64,000 nt of DNA, taken from Amorphophallus konjac (lineage: Eukaryota > Streptophyta > Magnoliopsida > Alismatales > Araceae). The position numbers and the translations under genes were made by a program. Of this stretch, positions 25,188 through 36,831 are shown piece after piece. The notes below the pieces were generated by a model. That model had not been told where the DNA came from. It saw nothing but the letters and a program-made list of their open reading frames with translations, and did not search any database. Location of the stretch: contig CM040117.1 in assembly GCA_022559845.1 (NCBI GenBank), positions 9,634,856 through 9,698,855 of the forward strand. Reading direction: 5' to 3'. Every line of letters begins with the position of its first letter. The stretch's first letter is position 1.

Positions 25188-26383
25188 CTAGGCGTCCCTC
25201 TCCTCTCCCCTGAGGTGAGGGTCCCTCAGAAGCCTCCAGGATCCCCGTGCAGTAGCACCCGCCTCGCCTCGTGGCTTCGGCTCCACAGCAATGACTCGCT
25301 GCTCCTCCCCTGGCGTGGCAAAGAAGCCACTAGCGGCAAAGCGACCAGACTGGCGCAGTCGCTCCCCAAACTCTCGTGCTCTCTCGTAGCGCGTCTCCAT
25401 CCCTCCTAGCCTCTGCACGACGGCCTGAAGGCCCAGCTGGAGCTCCCTCACTTGGGCCTCCAAGGCCCTCCTCTCGGTCTGATGCCGCTGTCGCTCGGAC
25501 CTTCTCTCGGCTTTCTCTCTCTCTGCCTCTCTCCTTATCATCTGCAGAAGAACCCTTAACTCCAGGATGTCTGGAGAAGGTCTTTCCTCACCGCGATGTC
25601 GCAGCTCTGCTACAGTCGCCACCCAGGCATCACGCTCCTCTTCCGCCCGGGCAGCCCGAGCCACCGCACCAGCAAGTTGCTCCCGAAGGGAGGCAATCTC
25701 GAGAAAAGGGGCCGAGAAACTGGAAGATGCGCCACTAGTCACTCCCACCATCGCTGTCTGCTGGGCACACTGGAATGAACAAACAACAGCCGTCAGCTAA
25801 GCTCCACATTTAAAAATAGAAAATGCAGCACTTAGCTTACCAGGAGCGACAGTTCCTGTTGAGTGGCGGCCAGCTGTCGCCTGACCTCGGCTAATTGGGC
25901 ATGCGACCCGTCGACGTCGCACGTATCCCCGACTTGGGGAAGCCCCGCATAACTCTCTCTCTGCCTCCGTAGGAAGTCGACACTATCCTGCACCAGTACG
26001 CTCCCTTGCTGCTCAGGGAGACGTATGCGCAAATCTTCAAGCTTCGTCTTGCCACGACTCTCCTTCCTGACGCGGCTCGGCTCGTCTACACTCGCCCACT
26101 CATCTAGGACGCGTCCATCATTTGAGTGCAACACTCACCGAACCCTTTCCCCCTCACGCGGCCCGCTTCAAAACTCAAAATAGATCAAAGAAGGGGAAAC
26201 CGAAGCACTCACCAAGCCGTGTTCACTTCCTTCCATGCCATTAGGCCCCTCAGGTCCCTCGGGGGCCCGAAGCGGCCCTTCCTCCTCCATGGACGCCATT
26301 CCGTGCTCTGGCGCGTCCCTCCTCAGGCGAGGGGTCCCGCGTTCCTCTCCACCTTCGCCGTGGTCCAGACCGCCGAACTCCAT
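25188..26383 (-). pseudogene. Antisense PMD-type gene, copy 2 of element A (PMD exons deleted)
   Basis: Exon 1 is 26383-26213 (MEFGGLDHGEGG..., acidic, donor GTGAGTGC). The next exon (about 26134-25841) aligns only with the C-terminal half of exon 4 (WASVDEPSRV matches EWVDVDEPARI of copy 1) and runs straight into exon 5 sequence without the intron found in copy 1. The last exon (25769-25188, stop TAG) is an uninterrupted coiled coil rich in Arg/Glu (AEREKAERRSERQRH) ending RDPHLRGEERDA, like the tail of copy 1. The PMD itself is gone. A palindrome of the GGCGTCCAGG class lies upstream at 26507-26535. Introns inside the coiled-coil part are also missing, so it may be partly retrocopied. Whether the remainder is expressed is unknown. 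Confidence 0.65.
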
Positions 26384-26506
26384 CGATCGAGGGGAAGAAG
26401 ACAAAGACGGGCGAGCGAGTTTCGACGGAAAGCGGGCTCGTTTGTAGGTAAGGCATGGGTGAAGAAAGGCCACCCGGTGCTTTAAATTTGAATTCGAGGA
26501 TTAAGA

Positions 26507-26535
26507 CGCGTCCTCGCGCCTGGACGCGCCCAAAA
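26507..26535. promoter_or_regulatory. Degenerate palindrome upstream of antisense copy 2
   Basis: AGACGCGTCC...CCTGGACGCGCCCA is a diverged form of the A palindrome, about 125 bases upstream (on the minus strand) of the copy 2 ATG. Confidence 0.55.
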
Positions 26536-29343
26536 AAGGGAGAAAGGAAACAGAATCCCCCCGTGCAAAGCGCAGTTCCCCGCTGTTCAGGGCAAAGTCT
26601 CGTAAGGCATGCCTCGAAACAACTCGATGCAGAAGAAAAGTGAGAGAGGAAAGGTACACACAACACAAGAAAGCCATTTTCATTTCATATAATAGTCGAA
26701 AGTACATCATACAGTAAGGAGGGTGGAGCGTACAAGCAACTCTCTAACTCTCACCATCACCCTCCTGGTCATATCTCTCCTCCCTCCTCTGACGGGGATC
26801 CCTAGGGGGCCTCTGCGACCTCTGTGAACCCTGAGAAGCCGTGCTCGCCTCCCCAGGGGGCACCATGCCAGCCTCCAAGGTGCGGCGACGCTCCTCGGCC
26901 GAAGAAACTAGAAAGCTGCCCACAGAAAAGGAACCAGACTGACAAAGTCACGCCCCGCGCTCCTTCGCCCTCTGATACCGCTCCTCACTCTCCCGAAGTC
27001 TCCCCTCCCCCGTGCCAAGACTCAGTCGGAGCTCCCTCAGTTGGGCCTCCAGAGCCCTCCTCTCGTCCCAATCTCGCAGTCACTCCGCCCTCCTGTCCTC
27101 TCTCTCTCTCTGTCCTCTCTCTCTCTCTGCCCTCTCTCTCTCCCTCTCCCTCTCCTCTCTCTCTCGCGTCGCCTCCCTCCTCGACAGTTCGAGGGCGATC
27201 CGTAAATCCAGCACGTCACGAGGGAGCTCCTCAGCCTCCCGTCGACGCTCCTCCTCCAGCTCTACAATCCGGGCATCACGCTCCGCCACCCGAGCATCAC
27301 ACTCCTGCTCGGCACGAACAACATGCGCCATGGCCTCTCGGATCTCGACCACCTGTTAAAGTACGCGTGCATCGTAAGAGAGAGGTGAAGGATGAAAGAG
27401 TAATTAGAGGAGGGTCAGGGCCAAGTAGGCACTCACTCGAGCCTCGCGATCGCGCTCGGCCTCCTCAGCCCAGGCCACCGCGTAGGCCAACTGCTCCTGA
27501 AGCGCAGAAATCTCCGGAGGAGGGCCCCACGAACTGGAACCCGCTCCACCAGCCGTCCCGGCTGCTGCTGCCTGGTGGGCCCGCTGAAACACGGGGCAAA
27601 CGACAGTCAGAGGCTAAGTATCAAAAATCCAGGTCACAAAAATGCATTGCATAGACTCACCAGGATCTCCAACTCCTGTCGAATGGCCACCAACTGTCAC
27701 CTGGCGTCCGCCAACTAGGCCCTCAGCTCGGCGATCATGTTGTCACGAGCATCCTGCATTACACATAAGTTAGTGCCACAAGCATATACATATAGAAGGG
27801 TGAAGCATTTTCATTTCACTTACCCCTGCCATACCACCAAGGAAGAGGCGGTCCCCGTACGTAGCCCGGTACCATCTCAGGTAATCAGTACTGTCCTGTA
27901 CATGGGACACCACTGGGACCCCGCCATGCTGCCAGTCCTGGTACTGTACCAGGAAGCGCGTACGCCAGTCCACAATCTTCGCCTTCCCCTTGGTCTTCCG
28001 CCCGATGCGGGCCGGCTCATCTACATCAACCCACTCCTGGGCTAGCCCCAATGTCCTCATAACCAGCCTCAGCCGAAGCGGCTCGATCTCGTTCAGGCAA
28101 TGGACCCACACCTCCTGCCCGAAACGAGGAAGACCCGCTACAACCCAAGGCTGGCCAGCGTCGCCCATGCCCAGGTAGGGTCTCCACACCACCTGCATCA
28201 CCATACATACATCATGTTAGTTACCATTCAGTCACATGCATAAAAACACAAAAAATCATACGCATCATACCATGGCCTCGGGATACTCGCTCAGCTCCCG
28301 ACGAAGTGACGCCAGCTGGTAGCTGTGTGGTGCCGCTACCACGACCGGCCTCCACTGTCGCGCTAGAGGAACGGCTCTCCTGTTCCCCTGCCTGGGCCTC
28401 CCCATCGGGAAGTAGTAATAACTCCACACCTGCATCCATCATACATCATTAGCATGAGTAATTGCATATTTAACTACGGTAAAATGCATAAATAAATTGT
28501 GTACCTGGACAAAAGGTGCGAAGCCGCTGACTGTCGTTTTCCTCTCTAAAGTCTGGGAGAGATCAGCAATCAAATGGGCAAGCAGAGCTGCTCCCCACGC
28601 GTAGTGCCCCACTCTGTCAAGGTCCGCCAGGATCCCGAGGAAGCGGCAGTGGATGCCATCCCCCTTCGTCCCCAGCAGAAGGCGGCCCAGGAAGAAGAAA
28701 AGAAACCTCCGGAGGTCTAGATCCACCAGCTCCCGCTCGCTCGGGTCCTGGGTGAAAGCTGCACGGGCATCTCCCTCCAGTCGTGCCAGAAACTCCGCTC
28801 CAGTCTCGCTAACCCGCTGGCGCGGGTCGACGAATCCGAGCGCCTCTATGATCTCCACTCGGTCGACTACCCTGTTGTCTCTATCAGTCACGCTCGTCTC
28901 TAACCACAGCAGGTCCAGGGCACTCTCTCGGTAGTCGGGGTAGGTGACCCCGCTGACCGCCTCTCCGTCAACTCGTAGCCCGGTGATCCGAGCTACGTCT
29001 TCAAGCGTCGGCACCATGTGCCCCCAGGGCATCAGAAACGCCCGACTCGGCGCATGCCACAGCTCCCTCAATGCCTGGATAAGAGGAAGGTCGAGCCAGA
29101 AGGGCTCGATCCTGAGGAAGGCTCCAAAGCCCATGGCGTCCACACGCGCCCTCTGGAAGTCTGGCAGCCCACGGTACGCTGCCACCACTAGAGACCAGCT
29201 GATCCGGCCCTTCATCACGCCCTGCACACCACAAAACCAACATGGCAACACATCAGCATCATGGATAGTAATAAACAATAACACTGTATATGCTACTTAT
29301 TTATTTTATTTTATTTTATTTTTTTAAATATTTATATTTTTTA

Positions 29344-29573
29344 GTGGCGTCCAACACCTTGGACGCCTCCTCTTTATTTTCTTTATTTTATTTTTAGAAA
29401 AACCCAAAAACAAAAACAAAAACAAATAAAATATATATATATTATCATGGAGGCATCCTAAGTCTTGGACGCCTCCTTATTTTAAATCATATTTTATTCT
29501 TTACGTGAATAAATAAATAAATAAAAAGAAAAAAAAAGAAAATGTGGAGGCGTCTAGGCCCCTGGACGCCTCC
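29344..29573. repeat. Three palindromes in intron 1 of antisense PMD copy 1
   Basis: Units at 29344-29370, 29447-29476 and 29545-29573 carry GGCGTCCA...TGGACGCCTCC, the same sequence as in LTR A U3. Between them is A/T-rich filler, as in the LTR. They lie just downstream of exon 1 of the antisense gene. Confidence 0.85.
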
Positions 29574-29720
29574 TTCCCTCACTCATCGGCCCTCACCACA
29601 CGGCCTCTTGTCCGCCTATCCAGCCTATTAAACCAACAGATCGAAGTTCCGAAGGGCTTACCGGGTCGTGATCGTCCTCTCCTGCGTCGCCAGCATCTAC
29701 TGCAGCCTCTACGGCCAAAG

Positions 29721-29725
29721 GAGGA
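29721..29725. other. Target site duplication of element B (left copy)
   Basis: GAGGA, repeated at 50714-50718 after the 3' LTR. The target lies inside exon 1 of A's antisense copy 1. Confidence 0.92.
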
Positions 29726-31091
29726 TGTAGACACGCTAAAAATGATGCTATGTTGATCAAATCTCATGTCACTATGATGACGCCCCAAAGTGAACTTCAA
29801 TATATTCATAACATGAAGTTTTTCTATTTTTGTGTGTGGTTTTGATTCATTTTTGCATTTTTTTTGTGATTCGTGACCTGAAGAGGGGCGTTATTTAAAT
29901 AGCGACCTTATCGAGGGCATTTTCTCAAGAAAGGAGGACTAAATGTAAGGGCGTCAATTCCTGGCATTATCCGGTTTTAAAGTAAATTCAAAATCAATTT
30001 AATTATTGGTTAACGTCCTTCCTCAGGGCATGTTTTAAATTAACGCCTCGCTCTTAGGCGTGTTATCATAATTTTCAAATAAAGTAAGTTTTATTGCCAA
30101 AATTAAATCCAAGAAGTGACGCCCTTGGTAGAGGTCGTGTTTTGAGTAACGTCTTGATGAAAGTCGTCAATTCTTGATTTGACGCCCTTCGCAAGGTCGT
30201 GTTTCACCTTTCGTGTCCTGCTTGAACTCCTCTTTCCTGTATAGAGTCCTGCCTCCAATGGTCTCCTTGCTCGAATTGGAGGTAGAGTCCTGCCTTCTTT
30301 GAACATTGCCTATCCTTATCTTACCAAATTCGAGCTTATCTCCCACTGAAATCCTATAAAAACATGATCTGGGCGATCGAAGCAGAGGTTGACGTTTTCA
30401 GAGGGTTGAAGAGATTAGAACGTTCAAGAGATTGAGAGGATTGACGGCTTCCTCTGCTTCCTTACTGTCGTATGCTCGATTGAAGGACTTCGACTTCCTC
30501 TGCACCTTCGTCATCCGATCAACCGCGTCTTATTGGTTCCCTTTACTGTCGACAGGGACAGCAGGGCTTTCTTGTTGATTTGTCTTCATCCACTATTTTC
30601 TTCTTCTGCGTCTACATCAATTCCATCGTCAATTTTTTTCTTTTCACACTAGTTTTATCACATATCTCCCCTCTCCCTAATTCCTCTTTAGGGGTTTTAA
30701 AACCAAAACAACAAGGTGCGCATGTTGATTTCCTTTTATCATCACATGTTTTATTTGAATTGATACCACTTGCGTTGGCTGAATCCCTCTTTGCTTCGTT
30801 GTTTCATTGTCTTTTTTTTTTTGCAAGGTAATCAAAAGGAGAACCCTTCTCATCGGCCGGCCGATTGAAGAAGGAGGAAGGAATTTCACATCATCCCGCG
30901 TTTCAATCTTCACCAGGTATTCGCGATCTCTCTTTTTTTTGAGGTAACCCCTCTGGCGATCACATCTCCATATTTGCACCACGTGCAAGTTTTTCTTCCC
31001 CTTATTTATGCATTAATCATCATTATCTCCTCCATGTTTTTCCACATCATTATTCTCTTGTGATTTTGTGTGGGATTTATGCCCATCCACA
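29726..31091 (+). repeat. 5' LTR of element B (1366 bp)
   Basis: U3 carries short interrupted palindromes of the GCGACC/ACGCCC...GGGCGT type (about 29871-30205). A TATA box TATAAAAA sits at 30355-30362 (3' LTR 49973-49980). No coding capacity: the 67-codon minus frame at 30103-30306 is identical in the 3' LTR simply because the LTRs are nearly identical. Confidence 0.93.
30355..30362 (+). promoter_or_regulatory. TATA box of LTR B
   Basis: TATAAAAA in GAAATCCTATAAAAACATG, about 630 bases into the LTR. Confidence 0.75.
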
Positions 31092-31094
31092 AAT

Positions 31095-31112
31095 TGGCGA
31101 TCACGGTGGGAC
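31095..31112 (+). other. Primer binding site of element B (tRNA-Arg-like)
   Basis: TGGCGATCACGGTGGGAC begins three bases after the LTR end, exactly as in A. Confidence 0.8.
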
Positions 31113-32370
31113 TTCCACTGTTTTCCTTTTGATTACCATCTCCATTGGCACCCTCGTGTGCCCTTTCCCCTTGGCACCCTCGTGTGCCCTTTCCCCTTTG
31201 GCACCCACGTGTGCCCTCTCCCCTTTGGTGCCCTTGGTACCCTTTCCTTTGTGCCCCTCGGGCACCCTCCACTGTGCACTCTGCACACTCCGAGATCAGC
31301 CAGCTTGTGTTTGCATACTCCTCTGAATTAACGCCTTCCACGAGGGCGCTTTTTGGTTTAACGCCCTTCACCGGGGCGTGTTTTAGTTTATTAACGCCTC
31401 TTTCCAGGGCGTCTTTTAGCATATCTGCTGCTTTGTTTCCGTTCATTATACTGTCTGAGAATTAACGCCCACATCCAGGGCGTGTTATCGTTTTCTAACG
31501 CCTTCATTCAGGGCGTCTTATTTTTATGTTACGTCTACCGTCGAGACGTCTTTACATCATCTTACTGCTTTAATCATTCTGCCTGTGAATTCACGCCCTG
31601 CCCCAGGGCGTTCTTTATTACATAGCGCCTCACCACAAGGCGCTTCCTCAGATTTGACGCCCTCACTCAGAGGCGTCCCTTCAAGATTTCGCGTCTCTAC
31701 CAGAGGCGTGTTTCTGTTTCTCGCTGCTGGCTCATAGCCTCTCGCAGTAATTCACGACAGTGACCCTGTCGTTGCTTTAGTTGATAGCGACCTACCCCAG
31801 GTCGTCTCTTTCCTGCGTTTTACAGAACCTTGCTTCCTGCTGCTGTCTGTGATAGTTTGTGTGATTGTCATATTGCTTGCCTATATTGCTTTGACCTGAT
31901 CATATTACTTTGCATATTGTGGCATTTGGTTGAGAGACCTCCTCTCTCTACACTAGGATTCCACACACCCTTCTTGGAATCGGGACGACCCTCCATTGAG
32001 CATTCCGTCTCTTTGGACCGGAGATCCCTTTTCCAAGACCTCCATAAGTCCCCGCACCCGTGGATTCCCTCACGGACGCCGGGCTGGTTGTACCCTCGAA
32101 GTACCCGGAGTTTAGAGATCCTATTCGTTGATAAAGAGAGAGAAAAACCTAGTTGACCCGGAGACCACACTCGGATAAAACTAGGTTTTATTTGGCAAAA
32201 GGAGTGAACTATTCATAAATAACCCACTTTAAATCTCAAACATCAAACATTAAAATCTTCCGTTCTTTCCAACATTGTTTGCATAAACTTGGTTGGGTTG
32301 ACTTGATTGAAGTGTTTTGATTAAGTGCTTTTTGTGGAAATTCCTTCATTAAACATCCTCTCTCTTAAGT
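31113..32370 (+). other. Leader of element B with repeat arrays
   Basis: Two arrays occur. Bases 31149-31265 hold about five copies of a 24-26-base unit around GGCACCCTCGTGTGCCC. Bases 31328-31810 hold about 13 interrupted palindromes, TTAACGCCY-N8-RGGGCGT. The rest shares short blocks with A's leader (CTCCATAAGTCCCCG, GCCGGGCTGGTTGTACC). No gene is supported. Confidence 0.75.
31328..31810. repeat. Array of about 13 interrupted palindromes (ACGCCY...RGGCGT) in leader B
   Basis: Examples begin near 31329, 31359, 31394, 31463, 31496, 31591, 31624, 31657 and 31690. Halves ACGCC(C/T) and (A/G)GGCGT are separated by 7-10 variable bases; units are spaced about 15-60 bases apart. Some units are variants with GACC/GGTC halves (31780-31805). 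Confidence 0.8.
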
Positions 32371-35300
32371 ATGAAACTCCGTTCAGGTAAAATCCTCAAC
32401 ATGTCAGGCAACGGGTACTCCTATGATGATGAGGATGAGAACATATTTGGTCAATATGAGGGCCCTCTCCAGGATTCCGTCTATTATGAGGGAAACTACC
32501 TCCCCCCTCACCCTCACTATTCACAAGTTCATGTGGTTGATACCGCTACTCACGAGGCGGACCCCTCGTCTCAAGTTCCATCTTCCAATACTTCGGGGAA
32601 CCCCTCCCCATCCATCAACGTTATAGATTTAATCCAAGCTCTTTCTCAATTGGATGACTCCCAGCGACAAGCCATTCAGGCCGCTCTGAAGGGGAAGTCT
32701 GTTCCCTCTTCGTCTTCCAACCCCCCTCCGGCCGAGAGTGGCCATCACCCCGTTAACGACCAGGCGGTCTTGCATAAACCCCCCTCGCGTCCACCAACGC
32801 CTGTCACGGCCATACCGGCCCAGCAGGCGAGTTATTTTGCGGTTAGGCACCAATTCCCCAAACCTCCTCAGATTCTATGGTCGCCTATACCACATTCTTT
32901 TGTTCAGGCCCCAGTTGAGTCCGACTCTAATGCTCTGCTACTTCAGAAGATGGCCCACATGGAAGAACAGCTTAAGAAAGTCACTACGGCCAAGAATACA
33001 CCAGAAATCTCGCTCCCCACTCTGCCAATTGTCCATCTTCCTCCGTCTGAGATGCCGAACTTTCGGCGGTACAATGGAACTGGCAATCCGATTATTCATT
33101 TGAAGGATTTTAGGTACCGGACCTCCTTCTGGCAAGGCAACAAGGCTTCTCTGGCCTATTTATTCAGAAGATCTCTGGAGGGGCCAGCCCTCGAATGGTT
33201 TTATTCCTTGGAACCAGCTGATGCTAGTGACTTCGATGTTGTCCAAAGGAAATTCTTGCAAAAATATAGAGACCGTGTTGGACCCTCTCTGTCCGTTACA
33301 GATTTAGTTGCGGAGAAAATGAAGTCTGAGGAGGATTTCATCATATTTGCTGACAGATGGCGGTCGATGGCCGAGAAGCTAAAAGACACATTGTCGGAAC
33401 AGGAGCAAGTAATGATGATTATTTCTAATGCAACTCCTCAATTCCGCCATATTTTGGCCATGAACCGGCTGACTACTATGGAAGAGCTCTATGAGAGGGC
33501 TCGTTACATCCAGACACAGATGAAGGATTCGCCCATTATGGGCATGTTCGAGCCAAAGCCTCTGCTGTTTAAGAAAACCACCAATGTTAACAGCGGGCCC
33601 ACAACTGAGGGCACCGTCACAAATGAGCAAGTCGGCGCAGTTGGTAACCCCCACCACCAAGCTAACCCACGTCCACCACCGCCTCCACGACAGAACTCTC
33701 ATTTTAACCCCACTCCACAACCCCAATTCGCACCTCAACACTCTTTCGCTCCACCGCAAAACCAAGCCCACCGCGTAGACCCTCCAGCTCCACCACAATA
33801 CCATCAAATGCCCCCACCTGCCAACTACGGCCAACAACAACGGAGACCACCACTTGGCCCCAAAAGGGACCACTATCATTCACTTCCCGAAAGTCTCCCC
33901 GATATTTTTAATGCCCTGATGGCCGCCAACTTGCTCGCCTTGCCAAGGGAAAGAACCGTGTGGCCCGCTAATGTTGACACATCCCGTTATTGTGCTTTTC
34001 ATCGCAGCCCTGGTCACAATCTTGATCGTTGTTTCCACTTTAGAGATTACATCTACGATCTAAATGACCTGGGTGACATTAATTGGGATGAGATGAGACA
34101 ATTCATAGCCACTATGAAAGAAAGAAGGGCTTCTCGGCAACAGCAAAATCAACAACCTCAGCAATCCGCTCCACAACAAGTTCAGCCACAGCAAGCTCCA
34201 GCACACCAGCAGGATATGGGAATTGTCCGTAATCCCTTGTCGGAGCACGCCCCTAATCAGCATGTGAACCCTGTCACATCCCTCTATGAAGTGCAGAAAG
34301 GACAGGGATGGCACGAAGAAAACGCCTCTGTCGGGGCATTTTATCATGATCCGAATCAAAATCAACCTCCGCGCCTTTTGCGCACCCTTCCTTCTTCTTC
34401 TACTCTCCTATCGGGACGTCCTCTTCCACGCCCCGTGAACCCATCTACCTCCACCAGTTCTACGGCCTTACCGGGCCGCCCTCTTCTTACCCATTTGCCA
34501 CCTCCACAACCTACCACACGACAAACCCCACCTTTCACCACCAACTCTATACCTCCGCCGTCCAGGCCACTCCTACTTCGCTCACCGCTAGCACCCGCTA
34601 CACCCCCTACCACTCCTACACCGGCAAGGGTTCCTCCGCCATCAGTTCCCCCACCTCTCATACCCAGATCTCTTCTTGTTAGACCACCCGCCAATGCTCC
34701 TCGCATTCGGGTATCCCTTTCTAATCCCACGCCCCCTGACGGGGCATCTTCGTCAAACCACTCTCCTATGCCTCCCACGGGGGCATCTTTGCTAAACATT
34801 ACTCCCACGCCTCCTACGAGGGCACCCCTGTTGTTGAACACTGCCAACCGCACTCCCTCTTCTTCTTCTTCTAATCCTCCTCCCACACTTGCCCCGACAG
34901 AGGCTCTACAAGGCATGGCACCGCTCCGCAGTGGACGGATTTTCCACCGTATTTTTCCGCAAAGAGAGCTAGAGCCTGTGCAGGGGCCACAAGAGCAAGA
35001 ACAAGGGTCTTTACCAGGCACTGAATATGATTTGTTAAAGCATTTGGACCGGACTCCGGCAAGAATTTTGATCCTGGAATTGATCAAATGGTCCACCACT
35101 CATCAGCTGGCTCTAAAGGAATATCTGCAGTAGGTAATGGTTAATGAAGACATTCCAGTTGAGCAGATAGTCACAGTGTTAACACCTGCTAGCAGTCAGC
35201 CGGCAATTACTTTTCATGAGCACGAACTGGCACCAATCTCAGCAAGAAAATATGCCTTATGCATCACAGTCGACATCAATAAGGTGGCTGTTAAGCAATG

Positions 35301-36831
35301 TCTGGTGGATACAGGGGCATCCATCAATGTTTTGCCACCAAGCACCTTGAAGTTATGTGGCATACCAGAAAGTCAGATTCGGCCGTCCACCATAACGGTC
35401 ACTGCATATGACAACACGAAGAAGCCTCCTCTAGGCATGATCACATTGAAAGTTAGCTTGGGTCCTGCCACCATCACAGCAGATTTTCACATCTTGGACA
35501 TGGATCCAACATTTAATGGCATTCTTGGCCACCCGTACATCCAGCAGCTTGATGCGGTGCCATCTACAAATCACCAGTGTCTCAAATTCCCACACAAGGG
35601 CCGTATTATCAAGGTGACCAGCATGCCGATTCTGCCAGAGGAAGATATTCATGCGGCTTCATCAGTCCCTTCTATTTGGCCTGCCAATAAGCCACTGTTG
35701 TCTGTGCTGGACGTCCCCCGTCCATCGCCAATGCCATCTGAAACTGTTACCACGGTTGCTACAACACCCCTGCCTTCTAAGGGAAAGAAGAAAAAGAACA
35801 TGATTAACACCCCTGGCTGGAACATTCTGTTAAAAATGGGGTATCAAGATGGCAAAGGCCTGGGTGCCAACTGTCAGGGCAGGATTAGGCCCATTAAGCC
35901 GCAAAAATTGCTGGTACGAGGCGGTTTAGGCTATAAAGGGCCGAGCAAAAATAAAGAAGAGCCATGGGCATTCATGACTTCTACTTTGAAGACTGATCGC
36001 CAGCCACTCTCCTGGACACTGAAGACACATTTTGTTACTAGTGGCGCTCAGAATAATGAGCAGACTACCATAATTACTTCATTGCTTGACTATCAAGATG
36101 TTCACGCCAGACAGTTTGCTCGTCACATTGCCCCACTGGTTACCTACAAAGCCCTGGAGTCTTTAAGGCCGGACAAAAGAAGGAAAATGGGCGATCCAGA
36201 ATGTGACTGGTACAGGTGGTTCGACATGAATGACATTACTATTTCTTTGAGCCGCCTCTTCATGCCGACAGATCCGGAATGGCCTCCATTAATACAGGAA
36301 TTGATTGAAATGCCAGCAGTGATCACAGACAAGAGGCAGCTGCTGAGTGACTACACAGATACTGGGGAGCCAGATGTCCCCTTTGAAGAAGGTTTCACTG
36401 TGGACAGGCTGTGGGCCGGCCTCTTTTCTCTCACTTCGCTACATCCATCTGTGCTTGCTTCTCTACAGTCTCGTTGGTTTGGTCGTGTGCCAAGACCGCC
36501 TCCGATTACCATCAGTTTTGCTCCAAATTCAATCCGAGTTTCTCTCCCGATTCGTCCTTCGCTCCTCGAGCGATTTTCTGAACTCTCCATCACGCCCCCA
36601 AGCGGGCCATCACTGATCCAATCTTTTTCCAATCTTGCAATTTCCACTCCTCCTACTATTCTCCCATCACACTGCTTTCTCCTTGAAAAAGAAAATAAAA
36701 ATGAAGAAAAAGATAATGAAAAAAAAATGCCGATTTTCCAACTTTCCAATCCTCCATCTCTGTTGAGGAGACCTCCTATTTCTCTCCCGAGTGCGTCCCG
36801 ACCCAGGGGCCGCTCTTTCAAGATTCCTTGA
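32371..36831 (+). CDS. gag-pro: Element B gag-protease-G-patch ORF with one UAG at 35131
   Basis: ATG 32371 (MKLRSGKILN) to TGA 36829-36831 in one frame, interrupted only by TAG 35131-35133. Domains: low-complexity N-terminus; gag domain at about residues 237-390 (LAYLFRRSLEGPALEWFYSL); Gln/Pro-rich linker; a Cys-x2-His-x4-His-x4-Cys knuckle at residues 541-554; Pro-rich spacer; LRSGRIFHR motif; after the UAG, the aspartic protease (LVDTGAS, Asp at 35308) and a G-patch (GYQDGKGLGANCQGR near 35840). Gag forms the particle and protease matures the products. The UAG sits between the gag part and protease; A has AGG there. It may be a lesion or a readthrough site. The pol start overlaps the stop. 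Confidence 0.88.

Larger units (their letters stand above)
26744..29725 (-). pseudogene. Antisense PMD/coiled-coil gene, copy 1 of element A, exons 1b-7 (split by B)
   Basis: Exon 1 starts at 50843 beyond B and resumes at 29725-29662 (donor GTAAGCCC). Further exons: 29221-28505 (PMD core, MPWGHMVPTLEDVARITGL), 28429-28271, 28192-27824, 27753-27661, 27583-27437, 27352-26744. The calls agree with B exon by exon (239 versus 240 codons for exon 2, 93 nt in both for exon 5) and all are phase 0. The C-terminal exon is an Arg/Glu coiled coil (RERERAERERGQ). Stops at 27715, 27697, 27080 and 26948 are all C-to-T type. The protein would have been a PMD with a long coiled coil, perhaps nuclear. Copy 1 is dead twice, by B's insertion and by the stops. 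Confidence 0.8.

Noticed and set aside
25376..25738. Plus-strand open frames opposite the antisense coiled-coil exons (also 26824-27654)
   Set aside because: Mirror frames of Arg/Glu-rich coding sequence give Ser/Pro/Leu-rich products; splice signals and homology are on the minus strand only.
23356..29284. Host PMD genes (MAIN/MAIL-like)
   Set aside because: All lie between the LTRs of A at the same relative place as in B, so they are element cargo.
30103..30306. Identical 67-codon minus-strand frame in both LTRs of B (also 49721-49924)
   Set aside because: Identity follows from LTR identity; no domain, no context, and the frame is not expected to be translated.
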